Positions 22,494 through 34,300 of a stretch of 64,000 nucleotides of DNA are shown here, in pieces. The position numbers and the translations under genes are program-made. Numbering within the stretch: the stretch's first letter is position 1; every line of letters starts with the position of its first letter. The notes under the pieces were generated by a model. It was not told where the DNA came from, made no database searches, and saw nothing but the letters and a program-made list of their open reading frames with translations. Source of the stretch: Edaphochlamys debaryana (taxonomy: Eukaryota; Chlorophyta; Chlorophyceae; Chlamydomonadales); the NCBI GenBank assembly GCA_016858145.1, contig JAEHOE010000001.1, forward strand, positions 1,736,001-1,800,000, read 5' to 3'.

Positions 22494-25031
22494 ATGTTCC
22501 GCCACTATGAGCCTGCGCTTCCACGTGGGCAGCGACCTGTTAGGCACCTGCGGCAGTGGGGCAAGCGCAGCAAGAACGACGTCCCTGGGCTGCAGCTCCG
22601 CGAGGAGGGATGGGAGCCAGTGGGCTTTCGGTCCTGCCTCTACGTCCGCAGGTACGCATTACGAGTTGGGGACACCAGGGCAGGGACAAGGAGGGGGGAT
22701 GCAAGATGCACCCGTCAGGGCGCGGCCCAGGGCCCAGGGGCATGAGGCGCTGGCGGGATCTGTGCTCGTGGCCAGAGCATTCCCACCACCAGCCAGCCCC
22801 GGTCTCCCCTACACTACAGTCTCCCTTTCCACTGCGTAGTATGGAGCAGCTGCGGACCAGCGAAACACGCCTGTTCGCCAGTCCCTTCACGGGGGGCGTG
22901 GTGTGCATGGACCTGGACAAGACGGAGGACCGTTTCCTACTGGCCGGTAGCGCCGACACCTCCCTGGCCCTCTTCGACACACACACTGGATCCGAGACGG
23001 TGCGCTGGGCCTGGATCCAGCCGATTGAGTCATGCTCAAGCTGCCTGGAGGAACCGGGAGCCGCACTCTCAGCGCTGTGGGACCCGAGCGCTGGCTGCGT
23101 TTCGGGGTGCAGCACACCAACCGTAACGCACGTCAACCTTTAGACATGCCTCCGGTCCTGTCGGTCGACCCTCAGGGTGTAGCAACGATGAAGCCAGTCT
23201 TCACGGTCAAGCGGCAGTCTATCCCGTCAGCCCACAAGTTTATGGTTAGCACCGTGGCCTGGTACCCAGGTGCGGGACATTTTGCTGCCGGGCAACCGTC
23301 GTTCTCCCTGTTGCTTGGCGCCATCGCTAATGAAAGCTTCCGCTGCCTCCCCGCACCCCCTCAGTGGACACGGGCCTCTTTGTCACTGGCTCCCACGACT
23401 GCGAGGTCAAGGTGTGGGACACGAACGCGTGAGTGCCGTAGACTGGCGAGCGGGCTGCATCGAACGCCAGGGAACCAACGACAGTACCGTGCCCAGCTTA
23501 CCCCTGTCTCTCCGTTCAGCACCTCTTCTCCCACTCCTCCTCGTCCTCCGGTATCCCAGGCTGGAGGTGGTCACCAGCTTCCGCCTGCCCAAGAAGGTGG
23601 CCAGCGTGGCCATGTCCCCGCTGGCGGCCTGCCACTCCCTGGTGGCGGCCGGGTGCGAGGACACGGACGTGCGCCTGTGCGACTTCACGTCGGGGGCTGT
23701 GTCGCACGTGTTCTCGGGGCACAGGTGCGCGGGCTGGGCCGTGTGCATGGAAGAGACGGTGGTACCGCCCTGGCGGCGCCCGCTTCCTCTCCAGGGCAGG
23801 GTACCCTCAATCGGGCTTTCTAACCCTGCGTTCGGCACCAGGCTGGGATCGGTGTCGCAGCGCAGAGCCCCAACAGCGCCAACCGTCGGTTGAACGCGTG
23901 CGCTCTTTCTTGGAATCGCGCAGGGACTCGGTCTGGACTGTGGCCTGGTCGTCCCACAGCGAGTACGAGCTCCTGTCGGGGGACGGCAGCGGCCAGGTCC
24001 GCGTGTGGGACGTGCGCCGTGCCGGCTGCCGGGCGGTGTTGGACCAGTACGCCACGCAGCGCACCGCCCCGCCCAGTGCCGAGGAGCCGCCGCCCTTCGC
24101 GGCGCCGGCCAAGAAGTTCCGACGGGGCGGCAGCGGCTCAGGTAGGACGCGAGTCCGCAAGGGCAAACCCTAGCGGCCAGCCGCTGGCGGGGGGTTCGGG
24201 GGACCGATGTGATGGCGAGGGGATGGCGGACGCTGGTGCGCTGTGTCCCGCCGCACTGCACAGTGCATGTGACGCGTCCGTGCTGTGTTGCTCCCCCGTT
24301 AGGCTCCATGTCTGGCTCCTCATCCGCTCCCGCGCTGCTGGGCGCTGAAGCGGCTACAGCAGCACGCATGAAGGTGCGACGAGATGAGCGTAGCGGCTCA
24401 GGGCCTCGGCGGCCTTGCAGCGGCACGGGTGACGGCAGTCGAGAGGAGGCTTGCCAGTGCCCAGCTGCCAGATGCCGTGGCCTCAAGCTGCCTGCGCCCT
24501 GCCCTGCCCTCCGGCTGCCTCCCTCCTCACGCGCCCTGCTCCGCGGCCCACGACCCCGCTGCCTCCCGCCCGCAGGAGAGCGCGCTGCGGGCGCACACGG
24601 GCGCTGTGACGTGCGTGCTGCCCTGCCCCGACGGCATCAGCCTGCTCACGGCGGGCACGGACGGGCGGATGCGGCTGTGGGACGCCCAGTACCGAGTAAA
24701 CAAGCTGGTGGGGTACGAGGGCACCCACAACCGGGCGCTGCGGGCCAGGCAGCTGGCGGTCACGGAGGACGCCCGAGTGGTCTTTTACCCTAGTGGCTCG
24801 AGCGTGAACGTGTACGAGGTGCAGACGGGGCGAATGCTGGCGGCGCTGCAGGGGGCCCACACGGAGAGCATCAACGCGTGCGTGTACAACCCCACGCTGA
24901 GGGAGCTGTACACCGGTAGCAATGACAAGACGATGCGGGTGCACGGGCTGTGTGAGCCCCGCGAAGAAGCTGAGGATGAGGACGCTGAAGCGGAAAGCTG
25001 CAACCGTGGGGCTATGGGTGCTTACGGGTAG
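22494..25031 (+). CDS. ERCC8: ERCC8/CSA-like WD40 substrate receptor of a CUL4-DDB1 ligase, 461 aa
   Basis: ERCC8 (Cockayne syndrome A) directs a CUL4-DDB1 ubiquitin ligase in transcription-coupled repair. Eight exons: 22494-22651, 22840-22999, 23176-23269, 23365-23428, 23560-23724, 23924-24141, 24303-24373 and 24576-25031. The order of landmarks matches the animal and plant protein: FLLAGSADTSLALFD, then VSTVAWYP with DTGLFVTGSHD, KVWDTNALEVVTSF, VRLCDFTSGAVSHVFSGHR, the DDB1-binding DWD box VRVWDVRRAGC, LTAGTDGRMRLWD and ELYTGSNDKTMRV. Length is slightly above the usual 396 aa because of an Ala/Pro/Ser-rich insert (about residues 270-320) and an acidic tail. The first exon is the least certain: starting at 22494 gives a phase that joins the second exon, while a Met inside exon 2 is also possible. 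TGTAA at 25340-25344 may be the poly(A) signal. Confidence 0.85.
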
Positions 25032-25876
25032 CAGCCCCGAGCAGGAGTGGGCTGTCACAGTGTCAGGCCGTGCTTCCCGTCAGGCCGTGTGGGGGCCAGG
25101 AGGGGCCTAGGCAGGAGGGGCTGTCCCTGAGTCCCTGGGCCAGCTTTGACAAGCTGCGAGGGCCCTTGAGCCCGAATTTGAGCCATGACGGGTCAGCTAC
25201 GGGCAGGACATTGCTAGTTGCGTACGCGGTTGTACAGTCATACTGATACTTGGTGCTGTAGGAGTTGCAAGCAAGCTTGGTGTGCTCAGGCCTCAGGGTA
25301 GCAGTTGAGAGGCACTGGCTTCGTGGGATGGATTCAGGCTGTAAGGTACTCAAGCGGCGCCAGAGTCTATGCGGTGGTGACCAGAAGCGCCCAGGGTCTC
25401 GGGGCACAGTCATGCATGTTCGTACCCAGTACCCAGCCCAGCATCTGCACCTGATGGTCCGAGACACGCAGTCATGGATGCACTCAGCTTCGAGCCTTAC
25501 ATGCCCTCGGTGCCTCCACCAGCGCTCCGTTGGTCTGATCAGCTTAGTAACGAGGTCCGATACCCGTCACTCCCCCCGTCCGTGCCTCCCACATACGTTA
25601 TTGAACCTCAGGATCACGTCTGCAGAATCTGCACCAAGGCGGGGGCTTGGTACACTGCCTGCCCGGCGCTCGCACCCCCCTCAGTCCCCGCCCTCGAATC
25701 CATTCCTTGCCCCTCCCGCACTCGGCGTTCCGACTCCTGCCCTGCTTCCACGGCATGAGCTACCCCTGCCCCTTGCCCACCGCCAGTCCCACGCTTGCCT
25801 ACTGCTGCGGTCACCTATGAGGCAGCAGCACCAGCAAATGCACATGCGCCCATATGAGAGCCTAAAACCGCCGCCC
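25032..25876. other. convergent intergenic region
   Basis: It lies between the ERCC8-like stop and the transporter stop. TGTAA at 25340-25344 (plus) and at 25501-25497 (minus) are plausible poly(A) signals for the two genes. Nothing else is visible. Confidence 0.5.
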
Positions 25877-27009
25877 CTACTCCTTCTTGGGCTTCGGCTT
25901 CGCATGCTTCTTGCCCTTTATCCACCCCTGCACTAGTAGCCCCGTGAACACCATGCCCACGCCCATCCACTGGTTGGGCAGCAGCGGGTTCTTGTTCCAG
26001 ACCACCGACAGCAGGATGTTGAAGAACTTCCGCGTCGTGCACACGAGCGTGGTGACCAGCGCGCCAAAGGTTTTGATAGTGAAGAAGATGAAGAGCTGCC
26101 CCACGGCTCCGCACAGGCAGAACAGCAGGATGTCCACCGTGGCGTCTGGGTGGCGCGTGCAGAAGCTGATCAGATCCATGCCCGTCCGCGAGAGGATGAA
26201 CATGTAGATAGCGTAGTAGAGAGCCGTCCAGAAGTTCATCCAGCACATCATGTGTATGGAGCTGTTGCGCCGGTGCTTCTCGTTGATGTGGTCCTGGGCG
26301 GCGTTGGTGTAGCCGTCGAATGCTAGGTTGATGGCACACAGCGCATACCCCAGGGGGGCATTGGGGTCGGCCAGCTTGGACGTGACCTTGCTGCTCCCCT
26401 TCTGGGCGAAGGCCGCCACGCCCAGGCCAATGAGGGACATGCATAGGTACTCGACGCCCGTGTACCGCTTCCCGTGGAGCAGCACTCCCATGATCATGAC
26501 GGGGACCATCTTGCACGATTTGGCCAGCACCTGGGCCGAGTACGTGATGTTCTTGAGGGCGTACATGCCACAGGCGGGGCCCACGGAGTTGGTGATGCCG
26601 GCACGCCAGTAGTCATACCAGTTCGCCATGTCCGCGGGATTCGCTTGCTTCGCGAGAATCATGACTTGAAGGATTGCCCAAGCCCACACGAAGCAGGTCA
26701 CAGCCTGCGCTCCATTCAGCGCTTCCAAGTTCCTAAACCGCTCCCCGGACTCCCCATAGCGCTTGATAGCCAGGTGCTCGTTGACGATGCCTGCGGGGGA
26801 TGCGTGGACTCAGCGCTCAAGCGACAATCGTCCGACCCATCCGCGCACGATGAACAGCCGAGCCAGCCCGGGTCCAGCTCTCTGCCTGACAAGCTGATCA
26901 GCGCACCTTGCGTGAGGTAAGAGGCATATATGCCGACAACACACAGCAGCAACAGTCCGAGCGTCGCCAAGCGGCTTCTATGCGGAGCGCCACCGTGGTC
27001 CTCCGCCAT
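25877..27009 (-). CDS. SLC35B1/UTR1-type nucleotide-sugar (UDP-Gal/UDP-Glc) transporter, 338 aa
   Basis: ER/Golgi antiporter of the drug/metabolite transporter superfamily, importing UDP-sugars (or ATP in the animal B1 branch) in exchange for nucleotide monophosphate. Two exons: 27009-26907 and 26790-25877, phase 1, starting MAEDHGGAPHRSRLATLGLL. About ten hydrophobic segments are visible, beginning with LGLLLLCVVGIYASYLTQG. Family landmarks are all present: YWRAGITNSVGPACGMYALK, YSAQVLAKSCKMVPVMIMG, NAPLGYALCAINLAFDGYTN, CGAVGQLFIFFTIK, TTRKFFNILLSVVW. The C-terminus, KKHAKPKPKKE, has lysines in a position typical of ER-retention signals. Length is normal for the family. The gene has only one intron, unlike its neighbours. 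The exact substrate cannot be read from sequence. Confidence 0.92.
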
Positions 27010-29211
27010 GTTGCTGGACGTAAAGCAAATAGCCTATACTTGGTCACAGATCAGACGCAGAACTGCGCTCGACGACGTGTCCCTGTTTGCGATTTCTTCC
27101 AGAAGGCCACGTTTGGGGCAAGCAAATTGTCCTACAAGACAAGCTGCGACAGCCTTGCCCGTTTGGGCGTCGGTGCGTGGACAGCCCTGCGCACAGGGCG
27201 AGTGTGCTTGGCACGCCGTATCCAACCCCCTCAACCCGGACACGGTTTACCCGGCCGCCCCCACGCCATCGTCGAGGCACGAGCGAGCCCGCCACAGAAT
27301 GCGCAGCCCGCCACGAATGTGCACCAGGTCTGAAGACATCTGATGCTGTCGCCTCTTGTCAGCGCTCAAGGGGAGAAGGGGTCCGTAGGGGTCATACTGC
27401 AGCAACGAAGGGCCTGCTCAGCACTCACAATGGGAGGGCCCGTAAGAAGGGAACCCGGGTCGAACGCTGCACATTAGCGTATGGTCAATTACATACCAGG
27501 AGGGTGGGCAGGACAGCAGGGAAGCCGCGGCATGCGCGCCGGGTCTGGTCTAGTCCTGGCATTGGTTGACGATGCGGCGGTAGGCTATTGAGGGGGGTTC
27601 TACGGGCCCGGCCCTAGCGACGTGCCGTGACGATCGAAAGTCTATCACGTTGCATGGGTGTCGGTGTGCAGGTTGTTGTTGTTGTTACACGGACAAGGGC
27701 ATCAGCCGTGAACTCCCATACGGGCCGTGGGCCAAAGGGACGTGTGTCCAGTGAAGCTAAAACGAGTGAGGTGGCACACCCAGTAGGTGGCGCTCTCGCT
27801 CAACCCCTCCCCTGCTGGAGGCTCCAGTGCTCCGCAATGTTCATGCACTTTGTTGGCCTTGCTTATCGCCTAAACTCGTCTCCCGTGTCTCCTTTCCCCC
27901 TGCTGGAGGCGGTTCCTGCTGTAACCATCGCATTCTGGTGCTGGGCGGGGCTCGTCCTGCCAGGACCACGACCGGCCCCCCTGTGACCATGAGTGTACGG
28001 GTCATAACGCATTGTCCTGCAGTGTGTATGGGTCAGGCGCTTGCGGGCTGCATGCCGCCTGTGGTAGGCTTCAGCCGGTACCGGAGAGGGCCCGGCTTGT
28101 ACCAAGCGACGCCCCGGTCCAACGCCGATAGAACTTGCCGCCTTGCCACAGCTCCTCCTTGCAGGCTATTACGCAGACCACATCGGGTTTTGGGGGTCCT
28201 GCTAGAACTTCAGCCGCGGTGTTGGCATGGCTCTGAAAGGCGCTGATCGTCGAGTGGGAACGGCCAGGACGTTCACCCGGCCCCGTCTGTGTTGGGACTA
28301 CACAGCTGATAGCTGTACCGGACTAGCGTGTATGTGCCAGCTGTAACCGGCTCGGGCCCGTGCGTTGGAGAGCGTGCTGGGCCGGCGCTGTCCCCGGTAC
28401 CTCCTCCGACGTACCGTATGCTTCCCGTATGCCCATCCCCCAGCTCCCGCCGCATACAAAGAGCCGTAGCTCTATTGCAGACTCTGTTGCCGCCACAGTA
28501 CATACGCCGCTCAATACCCGCTGCTCTGCGAACACACCCGGCTGCTTCACGTCGCCCGACGCACAACATCCCGCCTCGGCCGAGGAGAGTGAACCAGTGC
28601 TGACTCGCAGTCTTCAAACCTGCTGTGTGGAGGCTTTGTCCATCGCAACAGCGTTCGGGTGAGCGGGCGATGTCGGGCAGGGGCATGCGCAGGTACTCGC
28701 GGTGGTCTCGCCAGCCACGAGAAGCCTCGTCACCTAGCTTCGGCCACGTTGGCCTCCAAGTACTGATGTTTCTACTGAGCCTGCGGGGCACGTATCGGGC
28801 GCAGCCGAGGAGCTAGCGACGGTCCCGCTGCCACAGTAGATGTCTGCCGCGACGTTCACTCTCTCAGGGCTGACACGGAGGCACCTTCTCCCTGCAGGTG
28901 CATCAAAGGAAGAAAACAGGCGTTTCGTGGTTCCAGCAACATGGTGAGCGGCACACAAGCGTGACGCAAGCTCCTGCGGGATGGGCGCGCTCGGGAGGTC
29001 GCGGGCGCTGACCTCAGCAGGGTCGGCACCGGCCCGTTTGCTGTATTCCAAGTTGCAGAGTGAACAGTTGCGCAGCGCTGGGCACACGATTGAACCCTAG
29101 TAGCCCTTGGGAGGCCAGCGTCCGGGCAGACGCCTTGCCACGTTCACCCCGCCGTGTTCCCCGCCCGCCCATCACACGCAGTTCTGTCCCGTCTGCATCT
29201 CGGCCGCCATC
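27010..29211. other. long divergent intergenic region, 2.2 kb
   Basis: It lies between the transporter start (minus) and the 62-aa gene start (plus). GC is lower and codon bias is absent in every frame. The longest open frames (up to about 170 codons) lack the third-position G/C pattern of the flanking genes and splice to nothing. No tRNA or repeat was recognised. Confidence 0.5.
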
Positions 29212-29697
29212 ATGGCCAACGCCCCTGGTGAGTTACCTGCTTGATATCTTCACACGCAGCCCTCCAGTTTCTATGCGTCTTGGCACTGGGGGGGCTCTGT
29301 ACGCATGATGGATTGAGACGCTCTGCTGCCCCCTCCCCACGTGCCCTCAGCCATCGCTGCTGGAGCTCTCGGAGGAGCGGCGGCCGTCAAGGCTGGGATC
29401 GTTTGCATCAACAACCGACGACAGGTAAGGAACACCTCTATGCGCGCCTGACCTCTCTCCAGCAACGCTGTTTCCGGTACCCCCGAGCCTCGTGCGCTGG
29501 TCCCCGTGCCCTCATGCCCTGCGCCGCCACCCACGGCAGTCGCATCAGCCGCACATTGTTGAGTCATCCCCCGTGCTCGTGACCACCCGTGTATGCAGGG
29601 TTTGCAGCAGCAGCAGCAAACGGAGCGCGTTCGCAACCAGCCCCGCACCATGGTAGACCCCCTCAAGATTAACCGCTACGACGAGGAGGAGTACTGA
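29212..29697 (+). CDS. small protein with one hydrophobic segment, 62 aa, unrecognised
   Basis: Three exons, 29212-29227, 29351-29424 and 29599-29697, join in frame and end in TGA. The first exon is only 16 nt. The product starts MANAPAIAAGALGGAAAVKA, a short Ala/Gly-rich hydrophobic stretch that could be a weak membrane helix. It goes on GIVCINNRRQ, a Gln-run (QQQQQ), and ends with a charged tail KINRYDEEEY. No family is recognised. The splice sites are standard (G|GTGAGT, CAG|GTAAGG), and TGTAA at 29824-29828, 127 nt after the stop, fits a green-algal poly(A) signal, which supports a real transcript. It might be a small subunit or assembly factor of an organellar membrane complex, but nothing specific shows that. 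Confidence 0.6.
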
Positions 29698-30731
29698 GAG
29701 CTGGCGCTAGCGCAGCATGGCCTGAGGAGCGGATGCTGGAAACCCAACAAGGCTTGTGCGGGGAATGCCGAGGGAAGGCGCAGGAGTGGAGCAGGTTGGC
29801 GGGAGGAGAGGCTGAAGTAGCTTTGTAAGTAGGCATGCTGCGTGTTGAGAGCTGCGCCGTAGTACAGGAGGCGTTTGGCGTGCGGGTAGGGTGCTCAGGT
29901 CGATGTCATGCTGGTCGGGCATGTGATAACCCTACCGGTAGAGGCACGCATGTACATCGAAGCGAGAGGGACTGCCCCAGGCGCGCGCATCGCCTGAGCA
30001 AGCTCCGGCTCATCTGGTGGTTCTGCTTTGCATTTCATCCACCCCTGCCCTAGGGCCGAGGGCATCCAGAGCATCAGCACGCTGCATGTATCATACCGAA
30101 CACGAAGGTGTACCTCTACAGTTGTTGGAAGGTTCTTGTGAAGTCCTGGTGTTGGTGTACGGTACTGATGTGGAAGGCGCAGGGCTACTATCCGTCCATC
30201 TCCTGTTACAGACATAGGTGTTCAGGTCTGGCCGTTGCCTTAGCAAGCGCCAAAGGCAAACCGCCCATACCCAACTGCGTCCTGTAAACACTGGTGACTG
30301 ACATGCGCATGCAACACGCAACGGCTCACCGTCCACGGTCCACATGACACCGCCTCTGTCCCGAGCAGTGTTCCACAGGCGGCGATGCGGCAAAACTTGC
30401 CATGAAGGCTTATAATAGTGATTAGCCGTACCGGTTAATCCAGCCAGAGACCCATGTTTAGAGACCCAATCCGTGATCAGTCAGTCTGCAGTGCCGTGAT
30501 CGCCTCCATACGGGGAGCCAGCTGCAAGCCCGGCGTCCCCAGCATTGCCAAAAGCCCCAGCTCGCAGTCAGGCCCGTGCCTGCCTCAACCCACCCCGTCA
30601 TAAATGCAAGCCCAAGTCCACACAATGCGCTTTGCGCCCATTTCGTCTTCCCCCACCCTTGCCGGCCCAGCCAGCGCGGCCCTGCACCCGCTTCAGTCGC
30701 CCATGCCACTCGTCACCCGTTCGATCTGCCT
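29698..30731. other. convergent intergenic region, 1 kb
   Basis: It lies between the 62-aa gene and the 3' end of the multi-kinase gene. It contains TGTAA at 29824-29828 and one TACCGGTA octamer at 29933-29940. No coding sequence is supportable. Confidence 0.5.
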
Positions 30732-31343
30732 CTACTTGGTCGGGGCGCCGATGGCCAGCAGCGCCTGCTTGACGCCCACGTACACCTCTTCCGGAGGGGG
30801 CACGGCGCTCAGCACGCTGCACTTGCCCTCAGCCAGGTAGTGGTCCTTAACGGGGAGCGACTGATCCAGGAAGGTGCGGAAGCGCTTGCGGATCGTCTCC
30901 GCGTTGTCGTCGCTGCGGCCGCTGGTCTCCCCACGCTTCAGCAGCCGCTTCTCCATCTCCTCCTCCGGGCAGTCAAAGAACAGGACGGTCTTGCAGGGCA
31001 TGACCGTGCCCTCGAACTGAGAGGCTTGGTCTAGCGCACGCGGGAAGCCGTCGATGAGGAAGAACTTGCCGCCGGACTCGATCATGGCCTTCTTGAGCAG
31101 GTTGAGGGTCACGGCCACGGGCACCAGGCGCCCCTCGCGCATCAGGTACTCGCACTTCTTGCCAACCTCGCTGCCGCTGGCCACCTCGGCACGCAGCAGG
31201 TCGCCGGCGCTGAGGTGCACGCACTCGAAGTCCGCCTTGATCTTGTCGCATTGTGTGCCCTTGCCGCTGCCCGGCCCGCCGAGCACGAACACGATCTGGC
31301 AGTCCTCTGGGAGGCTACCCGCGATGGGCGGCAGGGCGATCTC
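30732..31343 (-). repeat. tandem kinase exon, copy 5 of 5 (terminal)
   Basis: 612 nt including the stop, residues 856-1058. It opens [16 protein letters not shown] and ends LLAIGAPTK. Catalytic motifs are intact; NMP-side residues differ most here ([13 protein letters not shown]). Confidence 0.85.
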
Positions 31344-34300
31344 CTGTGGGTAGCATGGGGATTGAGGCGAGCAGGGATGTCAGCAGCAGACGACAACGGG
31401 CATCGGACGTGCCCAGAGCCGGCCGGTTTATGCTGCCCGCGCAAGCCCTTCGCCGCTTTCCGTGCCCTCACCACCCCTGGCATAACCCTCTTCCGCCCTC
31501 AGCCCTCCTCACGGCAACCGTAGCCTAGGGACTCACGTCAGACTTGCGCGGCGCCTTGATGGCATCGAGCGCTTGCTTGACGTCCTCATAGATGTCCTTA
31601 GGCGGCCGCACGGCGTCGATGACGCTGCACTTGCCCTGCGCCAGATAGTGGTCCTTGACCGGCAGGGACTGCTCGAGGAAGGTGCGGAAGCGCTTGCGGA
31701 TCGTCTCGGCATTGTCGTCGCTGCGACCGCTGGTCTCCCCGCGCTTGATGAGCCGCTTCTCCATCTCCTCCTCCGGGCAGTCAAAGAACAGCACGCCCTT
31801 GCAGGTGGTGACGTCGGCCTCAAAGGCCTCCGCCTGGTCCTGGGCGCGAGGGAAGCCATCGATGAGGAAGAAGCTGCCGCCGCTAGCAATCATGGCCTTC
31901 TTGAGCAGGTTGAGCGTCACGGCCACGGGCACCAGCTTGCCCTCCTTCATCAGCGCCTCGCAGCGCTGGCCCAGCTCGCTGCCGCTCTTGACCTCCGCAC
32001 GCAGCAGGTCGCCGGCGCTGAGGTGCACGCACTCGTAGTCCTCCAGGATCTGCTCGCACTGCGTGCCCTTGCCGCTGCCCGGGCCGCCGAGCACAAACAC
32101 CACCTGCGTGTCGGCCGGCAGGTTGCCCGTCACTGGCGGCAGAGGGATCTCCTGAGGGCACGTGAAGGGAGGGCCGAGGGAGAGGGCAGGAGCGGTCAGC
32201 CAAGTAGTACGGCTTGGGGCGTAAGCTTGTGCAGGCAAGGCTACTGTATCAACGTCTGTAGCGCAATGCCTGCCCCTCGACAGTCACCGCCGCATGACCA
32301 GGTCGGCCCCAGCGTCTGCCATCGACCCGACAGGCGAAGGAGGCATCGGAAGCCCGGGCCCTGGCCCGAAGCCTGGACCTGAGTGTCAGCAGGCCGACCC
32401 AGATGGTGCTCGGCCCCCAGCGAAGCTTCCCAGTCCCGACCCAGATGGTGCCCGACTCCCAATCAAGCGTTGCATCTTGTCAGGGGCACGCCTGACACCA
32501 AGCCCCACAGCCATCCTAAGCCTCCTCGGTCCCGACCCAGATGCCAACAGCAGCCAGCTGGCGCCCCAGAACTCAAGCCCACAAGGCCCAGCCTTCCTCA
32601 CCTCGCCCTTCTTGGGGGTGTTGAGACCCTCCAGGATGGCCTTGACGCCCACGTACACCTCGTCCGGCGGAGGCACGGCACTGATCACGTGGCACTTGCC
32701 CTCCGCCAGGTAGTGCTCCTTGACCGGCAGGGACTGGTCCACAAAGGTGCGGAAGCGCTTGCGAATCGTCTCCGCGTTGTCGTCACTGCGGCCGCTGGTC
32801 TCCCCGCGCTTGAGCAGCCGCTTCTCCATCTCCTCCTCCGGGCAGTCAAAGAACAGAACCGCCTGGCAGGGCTTGATGGCCTTCTCAAAGGCGTCGGCTT
32901 GGTCCATGGCCCGCGGGAAGCCGTCAATGAGGAAGATCCGGCCCCCGCTCTGGATCATGGCCTTCTTCAGAAGGTTGAGCGTCACGGCCACGGGCACCAG
33001 CTTGCCATCCTTCATCAGGGCCTCGCACTTCTGCCCAATCTCGCTGCCACTCTTAACCTCATCGCGGAGCAGGTCGCCGGCGCTGAGGTGCACGCACTCG
33101 AAGTCCGCCTTGATCTTGTCGCACTGCGTGCCCTTGCCGCTGCCCGGGCCGCCCAGCACGAAGATCACCTGGCTGTTGTAGGGCAGGCTGCCGGGCACGG
33201 GCGGCAGGGCGAAGTCCTGCGAGGAGGGCCGCGGGAGGGCTGCGTCAGTACACCACGCTGAGCCCCCAAGCTGCGCCGCGTCACTCAGCACGAACGCTTC
33301 ATGCTGCAAGCCGCAGGCCCGCTACTGTTGCAGGGCAGAGCTAACAGTGCAGGCCTGGCTTAGCTCTCCGCAGCACGAAAGCTCCTTGCTCCTGTCCGGC
33401 CGGTAGCCCTCAGCCCGAGCCCTCAGCCCCAGCCGTGTCCTAGCAAACCCACATCCTCCAATCCCACTGAACCCACCGAGGACTTCTTGGGCGCCTTAAT
33501 GCCCTCGAGAGCGGCCTTGACGCCCACGTACACCTCGTCCGGAGGGGGCACAGCGCTCAGCACGTGGCACTTGCCCAGGCCCAGGTAGTGCTCCTTCACG
33601 GGCAGGGACTGCTCCACGAACGTCTTGAAGCGCTTGCGGATCGTCTCCGCGTTGTCGTCGCTGCGGCCGCTGGTCTCCCCACGCTTCAGCAGCCGCTTCT
33701 CCATCTCCTCCTCCGGGCAGTCAAAGAACAGCACCGCCTCACAGGGCTTGATGGCCTTCTCAAAGGCGTCGGCCTGGTCCATGGCCCGGGGGAAGCCGTC
33801 GATGAGGAAGAACTTGCCGCCGCTCTGAATCATGTCGCGTTTCAGCAGGTTGAGCGTCACGGCCACGGGCACGAGCTTGCCCTCCTTCATCAGGGCCTCG
33901 CACTTCTGCCCGATCTCACTGCCGCTGGACACCTCCGCACGCAGCAGGTCGCCGGCGCTGAGGTGCACGCACTCGAAGTCCGCCTTAATCTTGTCGCACT
34001 GCGTGCCCTTGCCGCTGCCGGGCCCGCCGAGCACGAACACGATCTGGGCGTCCGCCGGCAGGCTGCCGGGCACAGGCGGCAGAGCGAAGGCCTGCAAAGG
34101 GCAGCGGACAAGGATCAGTCAGCTCCGATTGTGGCCCAACAATCACTCGAAAGCCCAAGGCAGGAGGACGCGAGGTGGCCAGGATGGTGAGTCTTGCTTG
34201 GTACGGCAGGCGCCGGGCGTGCTGCTGACGGGGGCTCGCCCCTTAGCCCTTATCCTCTAAACCCTTGGCTCAGCCACGGCAGCGGAGGCGACGGCAATAG

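Noticed and set aside
27010..29211. Open frames of 100-170 codons in the long intergenic region
   Set aside because: No codon bias, no motifs and no splice joins.
30732..34097. Reading the kinase copies as five separate genes
   Set aside because: No ATG precedes copies 2-5; each exon begins right after a CAG acceptor and ends at a GT donor in phase 0.
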